A stretch of DNA of 64,000 nucleotides, taken from contig JASBUG010000023.1 in assembly GCA_030148025.1 (NCBI GenBank), positions 1-64,000 on the forward strand. The letters run 5' to 3'. Below are positions 8,169 through 18,164 of the stretch, piece after piece. Source of the DNA: Flavobacteriaceae bacterium (GTDB lineage Bacteria > Bacteroidota > Bacteroidia > Flavobacteriales > Flavobacteriaceae). The translations under genes were made by a program, and so were the position numbers. Each line of letters starts with the position of its first letter. Position 1 is the first letter of the stretch. The notes below the pieces were generated by a model, which made no database searches, had not been told where the DNA came from, and saw only the letters and a list, made by a program, of their open reading frames with translations.

Positions 8169-9965
8169 ATGAAAAAAAGTATCATTTACATCGGTTTAGC
8201 TGTTATTGTTGGCCTGTTTGCAGGTTATCTGTTATTTGGAGGAGGTAATTCAGGTGATAGAGGTATAACAGAACACGATCATGCTGAGGACGCCAGCTCT
8301 GATCAAATGTGGACATGTTCTATGCATCCGCAGATCATGCAACCTGAACCAGGGGATTGCCCTATATGCGGCATGGATCTAATTCCAGCAGAAGCAGGGG
8401 CAGATGGTCTTGCAGCAAATGCTTTCAAGATGACTCAAAATGCATTGGCCTTAGCAAACATTCAAACTACTATGGTAGGAATGAATGAACTAGAAGGTAG
8501 TGTATTGAAGTTATCAGGAAAAATTAGAGAGAATGAAGATGCCAATGCAGTGCAAGTAACCTATTTTTCCGGGAGAATAGAAAAACTAAATGTGAGTTCT
8601 ACAGGAGAAAAGGTATATAAGGGACAATTGTTAGCTACTGTTTATTCTCCAGAACTTGTCTCAGCTCAGCAAGAACTTTTAACAACATTGTCACTAAAGG
8701 AATCCCAACCGGAATTATATAAGGCAGTTAGGCAAAAGTTAAAATTGTGGAAGCTTTCTGAAAAACAAATTAATGGGATTGAAGCATCCGGGGAAATAAA
8801 AGAAAACTTTCCGGTTTATGCTACAGTATCGGGAACGGTTATTGAAAAAATGGTAGAAGAGGGGGATTATATTAAACTTGGTCAACCTTTATATAAAATT
8901 TCAAATTTGAATTCAATTTGGGCGGTTTTTGACGCTTATGAAAATCAATTTTCGAACATAAAGGTTGGACAGAATGTTAAGGTTACTACTACAGCCTATC
9001 CTGATAAAACATTTGATGCTAAAGTTTCATTTATTGATCCAATCCTAAATGCATCAACTCGTACGGTCATGATCCGTACAGTTTTAAACAATACATCTGA
9101 TTTGTTTAAACCAGGGATGTTTGTTGAAGGCGAAATTGAAATAAAAAGATCTGCTAAAAATAAGGAAAGCATAGTAATACCTTCAAGCGCGGTAATGTGG
9201 ACTGGTGAACGTTCAATAGTTTATGTTAAAACTAATCCAAATGAGCCTGTTTTTGAAATGAGAGAAGTGATATTAGGAAATTCTACAAATAGCACTTATA
9301 CAGTGATAAGTGGCTTGAACAATGGAGAAGAAATTGTAGCTAATGGGACATTTACTGTGGATGCTGCTGCACAATTACAGGGGAAAAAATCTATGATGAA
9401 CCAAGATGGAGGTACTACTATGACTGGTCATGAGGGTCATCTGGGTTTGGATAATGAAAGCTCCAATAATGCTGGTGACAGTATTAATCATGCAGAAATG
9501 AACAAAAGGATTGAGGTTTCGAAAGATTTTCAGAATCAATTGAAAAAAGTTTTTGACAGTTATTTATTGTTAAAGGATGCGTTGGTAGTGGATAATGGGG
9601 AAGATGCAAATGAGAAGGCCACTGAGTTGGTTCAAAGTATTGCTAAAGTTGATATGAAATTATTGCCTGATGATAATGCACATAACCATTGGATGACTAT
9701 CGAAAAGGAAATTACACTATCTGCAAAATCAATTGCGAACACAAGTGAAATAAGTATTCAAAGAAAACATTTCAAGCATTTATCAGCTCATGTGTTAAGT
9801 GGTGTTCAGTTATTTGGCATTAATCAAAAAGTGTATGCTCAGTTTTGTCCTATGGCGGATAATGATAATGGTGCTTATTGGTTGAGCATGGAGGAAGGAA
9901 TTAAAAACCCGTATTTTGGTGATGCTATGTTAAAATGCGGAGAAGTAAAGGGTGTTATTGAATAG
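8169..9965 (+). CDS. cusB: CusB-type RND periplasmic adaptor with HMBD and DUF3347
   Basis: A 598-residue membrane-fusion protein. It has an N-terminal anchor (residues 5-25), a heavy-metal-binding domain with CSMHPQIMQPEPGDCPICGM near residues 50-70, a barrel-sandwich and beta-barrel adaptor core up to about residue 405, then a His-rich linker and a DUF3347 domain (about 435-598) ending in KCGEVKGVIE. It should connect the CusA-like pump to the TolC channel and pass on bound copper or silver. Carrying DUF3347 on the adaptor links the stand-alone DUF3347 proteins at 3656 and 4754 to the pump itself. It is longer than ordinary CusB because of the C-terminal fusion. Confidence 0.92.
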   Translation: MKKSIIYIGLAVIVGLFAGYLLFGGGNSGDRGITEHDHAEDASSDQMWTCSMHPQIMQPEPGDCPICGMDLIPAEAGADGLAANAFKMTQNALALANIQTTMVGMNELEGSVLKLSGKIRENEDANAVQVTYFSGRIEKLNVSSTGEKVYKGQLLATVYSPELVSAQQELLTTLSLKESQPELYKAVRQKLKLWKLSEKQINGIEASGEIKENFPVYATVSGTVIEKMVEEGDYIKLGQPLYKISNLNSIWAVFDAYENQFSNIKVGQNVKVTTTAYPDKTFDAKVSFIDPILNASTRTVMIRTVLNNTSDLFKPGMFVEGEIEIKRSAKNKESIVIPSSAVMWTGERSIVYVKTNPNEPVFEMREVILGNSTNSTYTVISGLNNGEEIVANGTFTVDAAAQLQGKKSMMNQDGGTTMTGHEGHLGLDNESSNNAGDSINHAEMNKRIEVSKDFQNQLKKVFDSYLLLKDALVVDNGEDANEKATELVQSIAKVDMKLLPDDNAHNHWMTIEKEITLSAKSIANTSEISIQRKHFKHLSAHVLSGVQLFGINQKVYAQFCPMADNDNGAYWLSMEEGIKNPYFGDAMLKCGEVKGVIE

Positions 9966-10005
9966 TTATTAATGGTATAAGTTAATTGAATGATTCTAGA
10001 GTACT

Positions 10006-10161
10006 ATGAGTGAAAGTAGAAGACTCCGACGGAAAAGCAGGAAATCATCTAATGCTACACGAAGTAAGATTTCCAAAAAAGACAAAATATATGGCATTCT
10101 AGCTATAATAGCTATATTTCTAGTAGCATTTATAGCAGTTATATTTATAGCTTTAACCTAA
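10006..10161 (+). CDS. Small basic single-pass membrane protein, 51 aa
   Basis: A 51-residue ORF with a strongly basic head (MSESRRLRRKSRKSSNATRS) and one long hydrophobic helix (residues 29-50). It starts 40 bases after the adaptor stop and ends 20 bases before the AraC gene, on the same strand. It is not a recognised family. The composition (Arg/Lys/Ser head, Ile/Ala helix) looks like a genuine small membrane protein rather than random sequence, but coding is not proven. Confidence 0.45.
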   Translation: MSESRRLRRKSRKSSNATRSKISKKDKIYGILAIIAIFLVAFIAVIFIALT

Positions 10162-10181
10162 TTTAATATTGGTTTTTATCT

Positions 10182-10763
10182 ATGAATTTAAAAAAAGAGT
10201 CTAGCACAGTTTATATAAAAAATATGGTTTGTCCGCGTTGTGTAAGTGCAGTGAAGAACATTTTTAGTACTCTAGATATTAAGTATAATTCTGTGACATT
10301 AGGTGAGGTAGAAGTTGGACAGCCTATTAATGAAGAATTAAGAAAAGAACTTCTAAATAAATTGGAGGACATTGGATTTTTACTTGTAAATGATCGTAAA
10401 AGTCAATTGATTGAACGTATGAAAGCCTTAGTTATTGACAAAGTGCATCATTCTGATACAAACGAAAATATTAAATGGCCTGCTTATATTACTAATGAAC
10501 TTCATCTGGATTATAAATATTTAAGCTCCTTATTTTCTTCGGTTGAGAGTATAACATTTGAACAGTATACCATAAACCAAAAGATAGAACGCATAAAAGA
10601 ACTTATGGTCTATGACGAATTAACGTTGAGTGAAATTGCTTTTAAACTGAATTATAGTAGTGTTGCTTATCTTAGTAACCAATTTAAAAAGGTAACAGGA
10701 ATGACCCCAAGTCAATTCAAAAAGGTAGTAGATAAAAACAGAAAATCTCTTGATGAAATATAA
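10182..10763 (+). CDS. AraC-family regulator with N-terminal HMA-like domain
   Basis: A 193-residue protein. Residues 8-72 form an HMA-like fold with metal-binding motif N-M-V-C-P-R-C (Cys17 and Cys20). Residues about 105-190 are an AraC/XylS helix-turn-helix pair, with LTLSEIAFKLNYSSVAYLSN and FKKVTGMTPSQF. A metal-sensing copper chaperone-like domain fused to AraC DNA-binding helices would make this the likely metal-responsive regulator of the copper locus, unlike CueR or CusRS. It lies between the Cus genes and copA. This architecture occurs in Bacteroidota copper loci. The metal sensed is inferred. Confidence 0.85.
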   Translation: MNLKKESSTVYIKNMVCPRCVSAVKNIFSTLDIKYNSVTLGEVEVGQPINEELRKELLNKLEDIGFLLVNDRKSQLIERMKALVIDKVHHSDTNENIKWPAYITNELHLDYKYLSSLFSSVESITFEQYTINQKIERIKELMVYDELTLSEIAFKLNYSSVAYLSNQFKKVTGMTPSQFKKVVDKNRKSLDEI

Positions 10764-10870
10764 TCTCTAAGTTGTTGAAATCTGATAATTTCATAAAATA
10801 ATCTGCATATTGTATAACACTTAAAAGGTTATCAATTCTGAAATTTGTAATGTACAAATAACAGAGAGAA

Positions 10871-13129
10871 ATGGAACCAATTAATGTGTTTGATACTAAG
10901 CAAAAAGAATATAAGGAAGGAGTAAAGAAATCTTTTCCGGTAACTGGAATGACTTGTGCTGCCTGCGCATCCAGTGTAGAATCCATACTTAAACACACTG
11001 ATGGTGTTAATAACGCCAATGTCAACTTTGCCAGTAGTTCCGTTTTAATAGATTATGATAAATCTTTAAATTCTAATGATCTTCAAAATGCCCTTAGAGC
11101 TGTAGGTTATGATTTAATTGTCGATGTTGAGGATCCTTTAGAAGCCCAACAAAAGGTTCAATTAAAGCATTACCAAGACATAAAACACCGTACCATTTGG
11201 TCTGCAATATTTACCATACCTATTTTCATTTTAGGAATGTTTTATATGGATTGGGTTCCAGGAAAATGGATCTCTTTGGTTTTAACAATACCAATACTAT
11301 TTTGGTTTGGCCGAAGCTTTTATATAAATGCTTATAAACAAGCAAAACATGGCAAGGCAAATATGGATACATTGGTAGCCTTAAGTACTGGGATCGCTTT
11401 TATATTTAGTGTATTCAATACAATCTTTCCGGAATTTTGGCGGATTCAAAACATAGAGCCTCATGTTTATTATGAAGCGGCTACCGTTATTATCACATTC
11501 ATTTCTTTAGGGAAATTCTTAGAGGAAAAAGCAAAAACAAACACCTCTTCAGCTATAAAAAAATTGATGGGGTTAAAGCCAAAAACAATAAAAATAATTG
11601 AAGATGATGAAGAAAAAGAAATTCCTATTTCTTCTGTACAAGTAGGTCAAACCATTTTGGTTCGTCCTGGAGAAAAGATTCCTGTAGATGGAGAAGTTTC
11701 CAAAGGCAACTCGTATGTAGACGAAAGCATGATTACAGGAGAACCTGTTCCTGTAGAAAAGACAAAAGCCGAAAAAGTATTTGCAGGTACGGTAAACCAA
11801 AAAGGCAGCTTTCAGTTTACTGCGGAAAAAGTGGGTGGAGAAACCCTACTGTCTCAAATCATAAAAATGGTGCAGGAAGCCCAAGGAAGCAAAGCACCTG
11901 TTCAAAAATTGGTCGATAAAATAGCCAGTATTTTCGTTCCAATTGTATTGGGTATTTCTATCATTACATTCATCGTTTGGATGTCAGTTGGAGGAGATAA
12001 TGCCTTTTCTCAAGCTTTACTGACTTCGGTAGCAGTATTGGTTATTGCCTGCCCTTGTGCTCTAGGATTAGCGACACCCACAGCTATAATGGTAGGTATT
12101 GGTAAAGGGGCTGAAAACAATATTCTTATCAAAGATGCAGAAAGTTTAGAACTAGGCCTTAAAGTAAATACCGTTATTCTTGATAAGACTGGGACAATTA
12201 CCGAAGGTAAACCTATAGTAACAGATGTTGTATGGAATGATAAAATTAAAGATCAAAGCGTATTCAAAGAGATGCTTCATACTATTGAAGCACAATCTGA
12301 ACATCCGTTAGCAGAAGCGGTTGTAACCCATTTGAAAGAAGAAAACATAAATCGGACCAAGATATCTTCTTTTGAAAGTATTACAGGAAAAGGAGCAAAG
12401 GCAATTCATAACAGCGGAGCAACTTATTATGTTGGCAACCGTAAATTGATTTTTGAAAACAATATAGGGATTGATACAGTATTAGATAAAAGAGCCGGCG
12501 AGTTACAGGATGAAGCGAAGACAGTTATATTCTTCGGAAATGATGCCCAAGTATTAGCAGTATTCGCGATTGCAGATGAGATAAAGAAAACCTCAAAAAA
12601 AGCGATTGAAACACTGCAAGAAAGGGGTATTGAGGTTTATATGCTGACTGGCGACAATAAAAAAACCGCAGCTGCTCTTGCAGAACAAGTTGGTATAACA
12701 AAATATATGGGAGAAGTAATGCCTTCAGATAAAGCTACATTTATTGAAAAATTGCAAGCCAAAGGAAAAGTAGTAGCAATGGTGGGTGATGGTATAAATG
12801 ACTCACACGCCTTGGCACAAGCTAATGTAAGTATAGCAATGGGGAAAGGCTCAGACATTGCCAAGGATGTTGCTAAAATAACTTTAATCACTTCAGATTT
12901 GCAATCAATACCAAAAGCATTGGAACTGTCAAAGAGAACTGTATTGGGCATTCGTCAGAACCTATTTTGGGCATTCATTTATAACATTATTGGTATTCCT
13001 ATTGCAGCAGGAGTGTTGTACCCCGTTAATGGGTTTTTATTGGATCCAATAATTGCAGGTGCTGCCATGGCATTTAGCAGCGTATCTGTAGTTGCAAATA
13101 GTCTAAGACTTAAACGAGTAAAACTTTAG
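10871..13129 (+). CDS. copA: Copper-translocating P1B-type ATPase
   Basis: A 752-residue Cu(I) export ATPase of the inner membrane. One N-terminal HMA domain carries GMTCAAC (Cys29, Cys32). The actuator loop has TGE, the transmembrane site is CPC at 394-396 followed by ALGLATPTA, the phosphorylated Asp is in DKTGT at 438, and S-E-H-P, GDN and [10 protein letters not shown] motifs complete the set. The P1B-1 signatures YN and MxxSS are visible near the end ([18 protein letters not shown]). Length is normal. A gap of 107 bases after the AraC gene could hold a promoter. It works with the HMA chaperone just downstream. Confidence 0.95.
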   Translation: MEPINVFDTKQKEYKEGVKKSFPVTGMTCAACASSVESILKHTDGVNNANVNFASSSVLIDYDKSLNSNDLQNALRAVGYDLIVDVEDPLEAQQKVQLKHYQDIKHRTIWSAIFTIPIFILGMFYMDWVPGKWISLVLTIPILFWFGRSFYINAYKQAKHGKANMDTLVALSTGIAFIFSVFNTIFPEFWRIQNIEPHVYYEAATVIITFISLGKFLEEKAKTNTSSAIKKLMGLKPKTIKIIEDDEEKEIPISSVQVGQTILVRPGEKIPVDGEVSKGNSYVDESMITGEPVPVEKTKAEKVFAGTVNQKGSFQFTAEKVGGETLLSQIIKMVQEAQGSKAPVQKLVDKIASIFVPIVLGISIITFIVWMSVGGDNAFSQALLTSVAVLVIACPCALGLATPTAIMVGIGKGAENNILIKDAESLELGLKVNTVILDKTGTITEGKPIVTDVVWNDKIKDQSVFKEMLHTIEAQSEHPLAEAVVTHLKEENINRTKISSFESITGKGAKAIHNSGATYYVGNRKLIFENNIGIDTVLDKRAGELQDEAKTVIFFGNDAQVLAVFAIADEIKKTSKKAIETLQERGIEVYMLTGDNKKTAAALAEQVGITKYMGEVMPSDKATFIEKLQAKGKVVAMVGDGINDSHALAQANVSIAMGKGSDIAKDVAKITLITSDLQSIPKALELSKRTVLGIRQNLFWAFIYNIIGIPIAAGVLYPVNGFLLDPIIAGAAMAFSSVSVVANSLRLKRVKL

Positions 13130-13152
13130 TATTAATTATAAATTTAAATATA

Positions 13153-13374
13153 ATGAAAACTTTAAAATTTAAAACAAATATCAATTGTGGTGGGTGTGTT
13201 TCAAAAGTAACGCCATTTTTAGATAAGCAAGAAGGAATAGATAGCTGGAAAGTTGACACAAATAATCCAGATAAACTCTTAACAGTAGAATGCAATCAGA
13301 TAACAGAAGAAGATGTGAAAATGACTTTGCAAAGAATTGGGTTTAAGGCTGAATCGATAAATGATAATGAGTAA
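13153..13374 (+). CDS. HMA-domain copper chaperone-like protein
   Basis: A 73-residue cytoplasmic single-domain HMA protein with the motif N-C-G-G-C (Cys12 and Cys15 region) and the usual ferredoxin-like length. It starts 23 bases after copA and so is probably co-transcribed. By analogy with CopZ/Atx1 it would shuttle Cu(I) to the ATPase HMA domain. The motif NCGGC differs from the common MTCxxC, as in many Bacteroidota homologues. Binding specificity is inferred from context. Confidence 0.82.
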   Translation: MKTLKFKTNINCGGCVSKVTPFLDKQEGIDSWKVDTNNPDKLLTVECNQITEEDVKMTLQRIGFKAESINDNE

Positions 13375-13397
13375 ATTTCAGGAATAATAAAAGTGTT

Positions 13398-14157
13398 ATG
13401 AATTTTCTAATCTTTTTTGGAATTATTATACTTTTTGTAATTCATTTTTATCTTAAAAGAAAGCGAAAGAAAGCAAAGCCATTCCCTTCACATTGGCATA
13501 CGCTTTTGTTAAAGCACGTCCATTTTTATAACCTATTGCCATCAAAAAAAACAGCAGGCTTTCCAAAAAAGAATGATGCAGTTTCTCAGCGAAGTTTATA
13601 TAGATGGTGTGCAGTTTGAAATAGAAGAATTGGATAAAATTTTAATTGCAGCAAGTGCTGTAATTCCTGTTTTTGGCTTTAATGAGTGGAACTATAGCAA
13701 TTTAAGTGGTATACTTTTACATCCAGATTATTTTAATGAAGATTTTGAATTTAACCGTAAAGCAAAGTCGCGGAATATTGCTGGAATAGTAGGCAATGGA
13801 AGATTTGAAAAACAAATGATTTTATCCAAAAAAGCACTATATCATGGTTTTGCCAATACAAGTGACAAAAATAATACCGCTATTCACGAATTTGTGCATC
13901 TAATAGATAAAATGGATGGCCAGAAAGATGGATTTCCAGATCAGTTACTGAGCCACCAATATGCAATTCCTTGGTTGAAATTGATTCATAAAGAAATGGA
14001 AGCAATAAACAACAATCAATCAGACATTCGAAAATATGGCGGAACCAATCAAGCTGAATTCTTCGCCGTAGCTTCAGAATATTTTTTTGAGCGTCCCGAT
14101 TTACTTAAGAGAAAACATCCTAAGCTTTATAGAATGTTAGTGGAGTGTTTTAATTAG
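13398..14157 (+). pseudogene. mtfA: MtfA-like zinc peptidase, frameshifted at an A8 run
   Basis: Two overlapping frames encode parts of one protein of the MtfA family of zinc-dependent peptidases. The first frame (13398-13619) gives a TM helix and FPSHWHTLLLKHVHFYNLLPSKK. The second, entered upstream of 13573, gives K-Q-Q-A-F-Q-K-R-M-M-Q-F-L-S-E-V and then the full catalytic part with H-E-F-V-H and the downstream EFFAVASEYFFE. The join falls in eight adenines at 13544-13551, and removing one A restores a continuous protein. The gene is broken as read; sequencing error or slippage at the homopolymer cannot be excluded. Confidence 0.78.
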
Positions 14158-14490
14158 TAGCCAACTGTAGATTGCCTCAATCAATATTGAATGTTCTATA
14201 TAATAATTGCTAAATTTAACTAGCATATATGTTTGAGTTTAAAAGACGTTTAAAGTCCTTGTACACATTATTTCTAATTCATCATTTGAAACCTCACAGA
14301 ATATAAAATTGCAAAGAAGGCTGCATCAATATCATCATTAACTACTTCGCATATTGTGACCATCCTGAATGTTCAAGACCCAATACTAATAATTAACACT
14401 TAATTTCTGTTCAATATTTTATCAGATAATCTATTGATAGCATTACAATTTTAATGGTTATAGTCATTCTATTTATATAATACTAGTATA
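14158..14490. other. Convergent intergenic region without gene
   Basis: A 333-base AT-rich gap between the MtfA-like gene (+) and the zntA-like gene (-). Only stop-rich frames are seen, with no clear terminator hairpin, repeat or RNA gene. Confidence 0.5.
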
Positions 14491-16452
14491 CTACTTCCAT
14501 TTCATTTTTTGTAACCTTACAGCATTCAATATAGCTAATAGAGCGACTCCAACATCTGCAAATACAGCTTCCCACATGGTTGCCATACCACCTGCTCCTA
14601 AAATTAAAACAATCACTTTTACACCGAATGCTAATATGATATTTTGCCATACAATCTTTCTTGTGGAACGACTAATTTTAATAGCTCTAACTGCTTTTGA
14701 AGGTTGGTCTGTTTGAATAATAACATCTGCTGTCTCGATTGCGACATCACTTCCTAAACCACCCATAGCAATACCTACATCACTTGCTGCTAAAACTGGT
14801 GCGTCATTAATACCATCACCTATAAAAGCTACTTTATTTTCAGGATTGCTCTTTAAAGCTTCAACTTCATTTAATTTATCTTCTGGTAGTAAACCACCTT
14901 TAGCTTTTTCAATCGCTAATTCTCTTGCTACTTGTTGAGTTATGGAATCTTTATCACCCGAAAGCATCATTATATTTTTAACACCTACCTTATGCAATAC
15001 TGTAATAGTTTCTTTAGCATCCTCTTTTAATTCGTCTGCTATCACCACATAACCAGCAAATTGATTATCGATTGAAACCAATACTATAGATTCTACAATA
15101 TTTTCAATTTGAGTTGGAACATCAATATCATTAGCAATCATTAAGGCTTTATTTCCTACTAAAACGATTTTACCTTTTACTATTCCTTTTAAGCCTTTAC
15201 CTGCAATTTCAGAAACTTCTTTTGCTTCATAGTTATCTCCATTTTCTTTATACTCCATAATAGCTTTTGCAATAGGATGAGTTGACTGTTCTTCCATAGC
15301 CATTAGGTACTTCATAAATTCTGGTTCTTTCCAACCTATAGACTTGATTTCCTTGATTTTGAAAACACCTTTGGTAACAGTTCCTGTTTTGTCCATTACC
15401 AAAGTATTTATCTTGGTCATAGCATCTAAAAAGGAAGCTCCTTTAAACAAAATACCATTTTTTGAAGCTGCGCCCAATCCACCGAAATAACCTAAAGGAA
15501 TAGAAATTACCAACGCACAAGGACAAGAAATCACCAAGAAAATCAACGCTCTGTACAACCAATCTCTAAAGACATAATCATCTACAAAAAAGTAAGGGAT
15601 GAATGTTACACCTATCGCTAAAAACACTACAATTGGCGTATAAATTCGTGCGAACTGTCTGATAAATAATTCCGTTTTTGATTTACGTGCAGTAGCATTT
15701 TGGACCAAATCTAATATTCTTGCAATAGAACTATTTTCAAACTTGTTAGTGACTTCAACTTCAATGACACTTTCTAAATTAATACTGCCCGCATATACTT
15801 TTCCTTCTTTTAAAACAGAATCTGGTTTGCTTTCTCCAGTTAAAGCAGCCGTATTTAATGATGCTTTTTCGGATAATAATATGCCGTCCAAAGGAATTTT
15901 TTCGCCCACACGTATTTGAATCTTCTCACCAATTCTCACATCTTCTGGTGAAACACTTATACAGTCTCCTTCACGAAATACATTGGCTTCTTTTGGTCTA
16001 ACATCGAGTAATGCCTTTATATTACCTTTTGCTCTGTTGACTGCCGCATTTTGAAATAATTCACCAACTGCATAAAATAACATTACTGCCACACCTTCCG
16101 GATGTTCACCAATAATAAATGCACCAATAGTGGCTATGGACATTAAAAAAAACTCGGTAAAAAAGTCGCCTTTTTTAATGCTTATCCATCCTTCTTTTAC
16201 CACAGGAAAACCCACGGGAATATAGGCCACCACGTACCAAAGAATACGAATCCAACTAGAAAAATGAGGAAATGCTTCAAAATAATCTATAGCAATACCT
16301 ACTATTAACATTACAAAACTGAAAATAGCTGGCAAATAGGTGTTAAAAGTTGAAACGCCTTTAGGACTGCTATGATTATGCCCATCATCGTGACTATGTT
16401 CTTCTTCTGAACTTGGTTTTAAATCTCTTAAATTGACTTTCTTTTTTTTCAT
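14491..16452 (-). CDS. Zn/Cd/Co-type P1B ATPase
   Basis: A 653-residue metal-export ATPase. It has no HMA domain; instead the N-terminus carries a histidine stretch (EEEHSHDDGHNHSS, residues 16-29) that could bind zinc. The core motifs are TGES at 205-208, CPCALVISIPLGYFGG with CPC at 310-312, DKTGT with Asp354, S-T-H-P and GDGINDAPVL. The CPC plus SIPLG context matches the P1B-2 group (ZntA/CadA). It overlaps by four bases the DUF3703 gene upstream, and that operon is preceded by a Fur-type palindrome at 16846. Zinc or cadmium is the likely substrate. Confidence 0.93.
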   Translation of the reverse strand: MKKKKVNLRDLKPSSEEEHSHDDGHNHSSPKGVSTFNTYLPAIFSFVMLIVGIAIDYFEAFPHFSSWIRILWYVVAYIPVGFPVVKEGWISIKKGDFFTEFFLMSIATIGAFIIGEHPEGVAVMLFYAVGELFQNAAVNRAKGNIKALLDVRPKEANVFREGDCISVSPEDVRIGEKIQIRVGEKIPLDGILLSEKASLNTAALTGESKPDSVLKEGKVYAGSINLESVIEVEVTNKFENSSIARILDLVQNATARKSKTELFIRQFARIYTPIVVFLAIGVTFIPYFFVDDYVFRDWLYRALIFLVISCPCALVISIPLGYFGGLGAASKNGILFKGASFLDAMTKINTLVMDKTGTVTKGVFKIKEIKSIGWKEPEFMKYLMAMEEQSTHPIAKAIMEYKENGDNYEAKEVSEIAGKGLKGIVKGKIVLVGNKALMIANDIDVPTQIENIVESIVLVSIDNQFAGYVVIADELKEDAKETITVLHKVGVKNIMMLSGDKDSITQQVARELAIEKAKGGLLPEDKLNEVEALKSNPENKVAFIGDGINDAPVLAASDVGIAMGGLGSDVAIETADVIIQTDQPSKAVRAIKISRSTRKIVWQNIILAFGVKVIVLILGAGGMATMWEAVFADVGVALLAILNAVRLQKMKWK

Positions 16453-16817
16453 TTTCTCTCTAATAGCTTTTCAATATTATTTGGAATAGACATACGTTTT
16501 AATGATGGTACGTTTGTACCACCTGTATTACCGAGAGGAACGTGGTTTATAAAAGATTTCCAACCACCTACAAGCAATCTTATTATTTGTCCGAATACCT
16601 CTTTTGTATCTTTTTGCATTAAACCAAACTTTAGCATTAACCAATGTGAATAGATATGCTCGATTGGGTAAGATTGACCTATAATATGACTTCTTTCTAA
16701 ATGATACCAGGCATTGCTGTACTGCTTATTAACTAAATAGTAGCGGTAATGCTCTAATTCTTTTCTATGGAATTGTTTGAGGTGCTTAGGTATTTTTATA
16801 TTAAACTCCATATCCAT
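16449..16817 (-). CDS. DUF3703 family protein
   Basis: A 122-residue soluble protein of the DUF3703 family, recognised by WYHLERSHIIGQSYPIEHIYSHW-type residues (His, Glu and Trp rich, near residues 45-66), G-W-K-S-F-I-N-H-V-P-L-G-N-T-G-G-T-N-V, and a closing proline segment. The family is often next to cation efflux genes in Gram-negative bacteria, but no activity is established. It is first in the operon with the P-type ATPase and overlaps it by four bases. The conserved histidines may bind metal; that is inference. Confidence 0.82.
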   Translation of the reverse strand: MDMEFNIKIPKHLKQFHRKELEHYRYYLVNKQYSNAWYHLERSHIIGQSYPIEHIYSHWLMLKFGLMQKDTKEVFGQIIRLLVGGWKSFINHVPLGNTGGTNVPSLKRMSIPNNIEKLLERK

Positions 16818-16845
16818 TGATTTTGGATAAAATTAGTTTAATAGT

Positions 16846-16866
16846 TAATGCAATGGAAGTGCATTA
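16846..16866 (-). promoter_or_regulatory. Fur/Zur-type palindrome upstream of DUF3703-zntA operon
   Basis: A perfect 7-7-7 inverted repeat, TAATGCA-N7-TGCATTA, lies 28 bases upstream of the operon start. The same half-site and core (TAATGCA ATGG..G TGCA) recurs at 27531-27551 before the Czc operon. The size suits a Fur-family dimer, and a Fur-family gene (21022) ends the Czc operon. Confidence 0.6.
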
Positions 16867-16940
16867 TTGTCTGCTAGACTTAACGCTGATACAGAATTCA
16901 AACATAATATTACTTCATGATAAAAAAGCATAAAAATAGA

Positions 16941-18164
16941 TTAAAAGTATGAAGATATACCAAAACTAAATCCACCTAATTTTGCCGGTTCATTGTTCAG
17001 AATATCTGTTTGTCTTTGTATTCTGTAATTTAGTCTAAAAACTGTTTGCTGTGATGGCCTGAAGGTGATAGCGGGCATAATACTCCAAAGTTCGTCTCCT
17101 ATGTCGTCTCCAGTCTCGTTAAATGTACCTACGTTCCAATCCACATATTCTAAGCGACAAGCTAGATTTAAAGTTGCGTTATCCCAACCAAGCATTTTTT
17201 GTTTCAAAACAGGCTGGACTATATCCAAAAACCCTCCGTATTGCTTATCCCCGTACTGTTGTGTATAAGTTCCAGGAACATCTATATTAATCCAAGCCCA
17301 TTCACCCGTAATAAATGTATTTGTTTTTGTTAAGGTTGTGTTGTAATCTATAGCAAAAACATTTAACCTTCGCTTTTCATCAAGTACAATGCCATCGTCT
17401 TGAAAGGTATTATAAATCCCCCCCATATAGGAAAGGCCAATTTCTCCAAATGCCTTATTTCTAATGGCTATTTTAGCAGTAGTTAGAGGTGTTCCACTTG
17501 CTGATTCTTCAAAACGCTCTGCATTTTCTTTAGATGCAGGCAAAAATGTCTTACCCTCTTCATTATCAATAATAGCATCATCAAAACCACCTGAGAGATA
17601 TAGTTCATAACCAAACATCCAGTTATTTTTATAGGTCTTTCCAAACAATCCAAAACCTGCATTACTCCAAGTTGCTGGTAGCATCTGTGTGGCAGAAATT
17701 GGACGGTCTGTAAATTCCCATTTTGGGCCATCATGATTTTGATTAAATGCTCCAATAGGAGTCATGATAATACCCCCTCTTAAGTTGAATAATGGATGAA
17801 ATTCAACATCCAAAGAAGCAAATTCAATAGCAATCTCTTTACCTCCTTCTTCAAACTCTATTTCACTTAAAAACTTAATTTTCTTTGAAATAGAAGAAGC
17901 TACAAACAAAGTCATTCTTCGCATTTGGAATTGATGTCCTTCCGACACACCATCTGTCCCGATATGTTGCCAGTTTACTTCCGCATAACCACCAACTGAA
18001 ACAGGGAGTTTTCCAAAACTTAAAAAGGGTCTATTATAGACGGCATCCATATTAAGTTGTTGCTTGGTGCTGTCTATTTGTTGCCGTTTTAATAGGGTTG
18101 CATCTACTTGTGCAAAAGATAATGTAGATGTTAAAAATAGTATTACTATAATTATATGTTTCAT
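16941..18164 (-). CDS. Outer-membrane porin (phosphate-selective porin-like)
   Basis: A 407-residue outer-membrane beta-barrel with a signal peptide (MKHIIIVILFLTSTLSFAQ) and alternating-residue strands ending in an aromatic residue (F-G-I-S-S-Y-F). The VSVGGYAEVNWQH and GIIMTPIGAFNQNHDGPKWEF segments are typical of the porin group annotated as phosphate-selective O/P in Bacteroidota. Transcription follows the di-haem and Rieske genes, whose frames overlap or abut. Export of an anion or metal-linked solute is possible, but the substrate is unknown. Confidence 0.78.
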   Translation of the reverse strand: MKHIIIVILFLTSTLSFAQVDATLLKRQQIDSTKQQLNMDAVYNRPFLSFGKLPVSVGGYAEVNWQHIGTDGVSEGHQFQMRRMTLFVASSISKKIKFLSEIEFEEGGKEIAIEFASLDVEFHPLFNLRGGIIMTPIGAFNQNHDGPKWEFTDRPISATQMLPATWSNAGFGLFGKTYKNNWMFGYELYLSGGFDDAIIDNEEGKTFLPASKENAERFEESASGTPLTTAKIAIRNKAFGEIGLSYMGGIYNTFQDDGIVLDEKRRLNVFAIDYNTTLTKTNTFITGEWAWINIDVPGTYTQQYGDKQYGGFLDIVQPVLKQKMLGWDNATLNLACRLEYVDWNVGTFNETGDDIGDELWSIMPAITFRPSQQTVFRLNYRIQRQTDILNNEPAKLGGFSFGISSYF

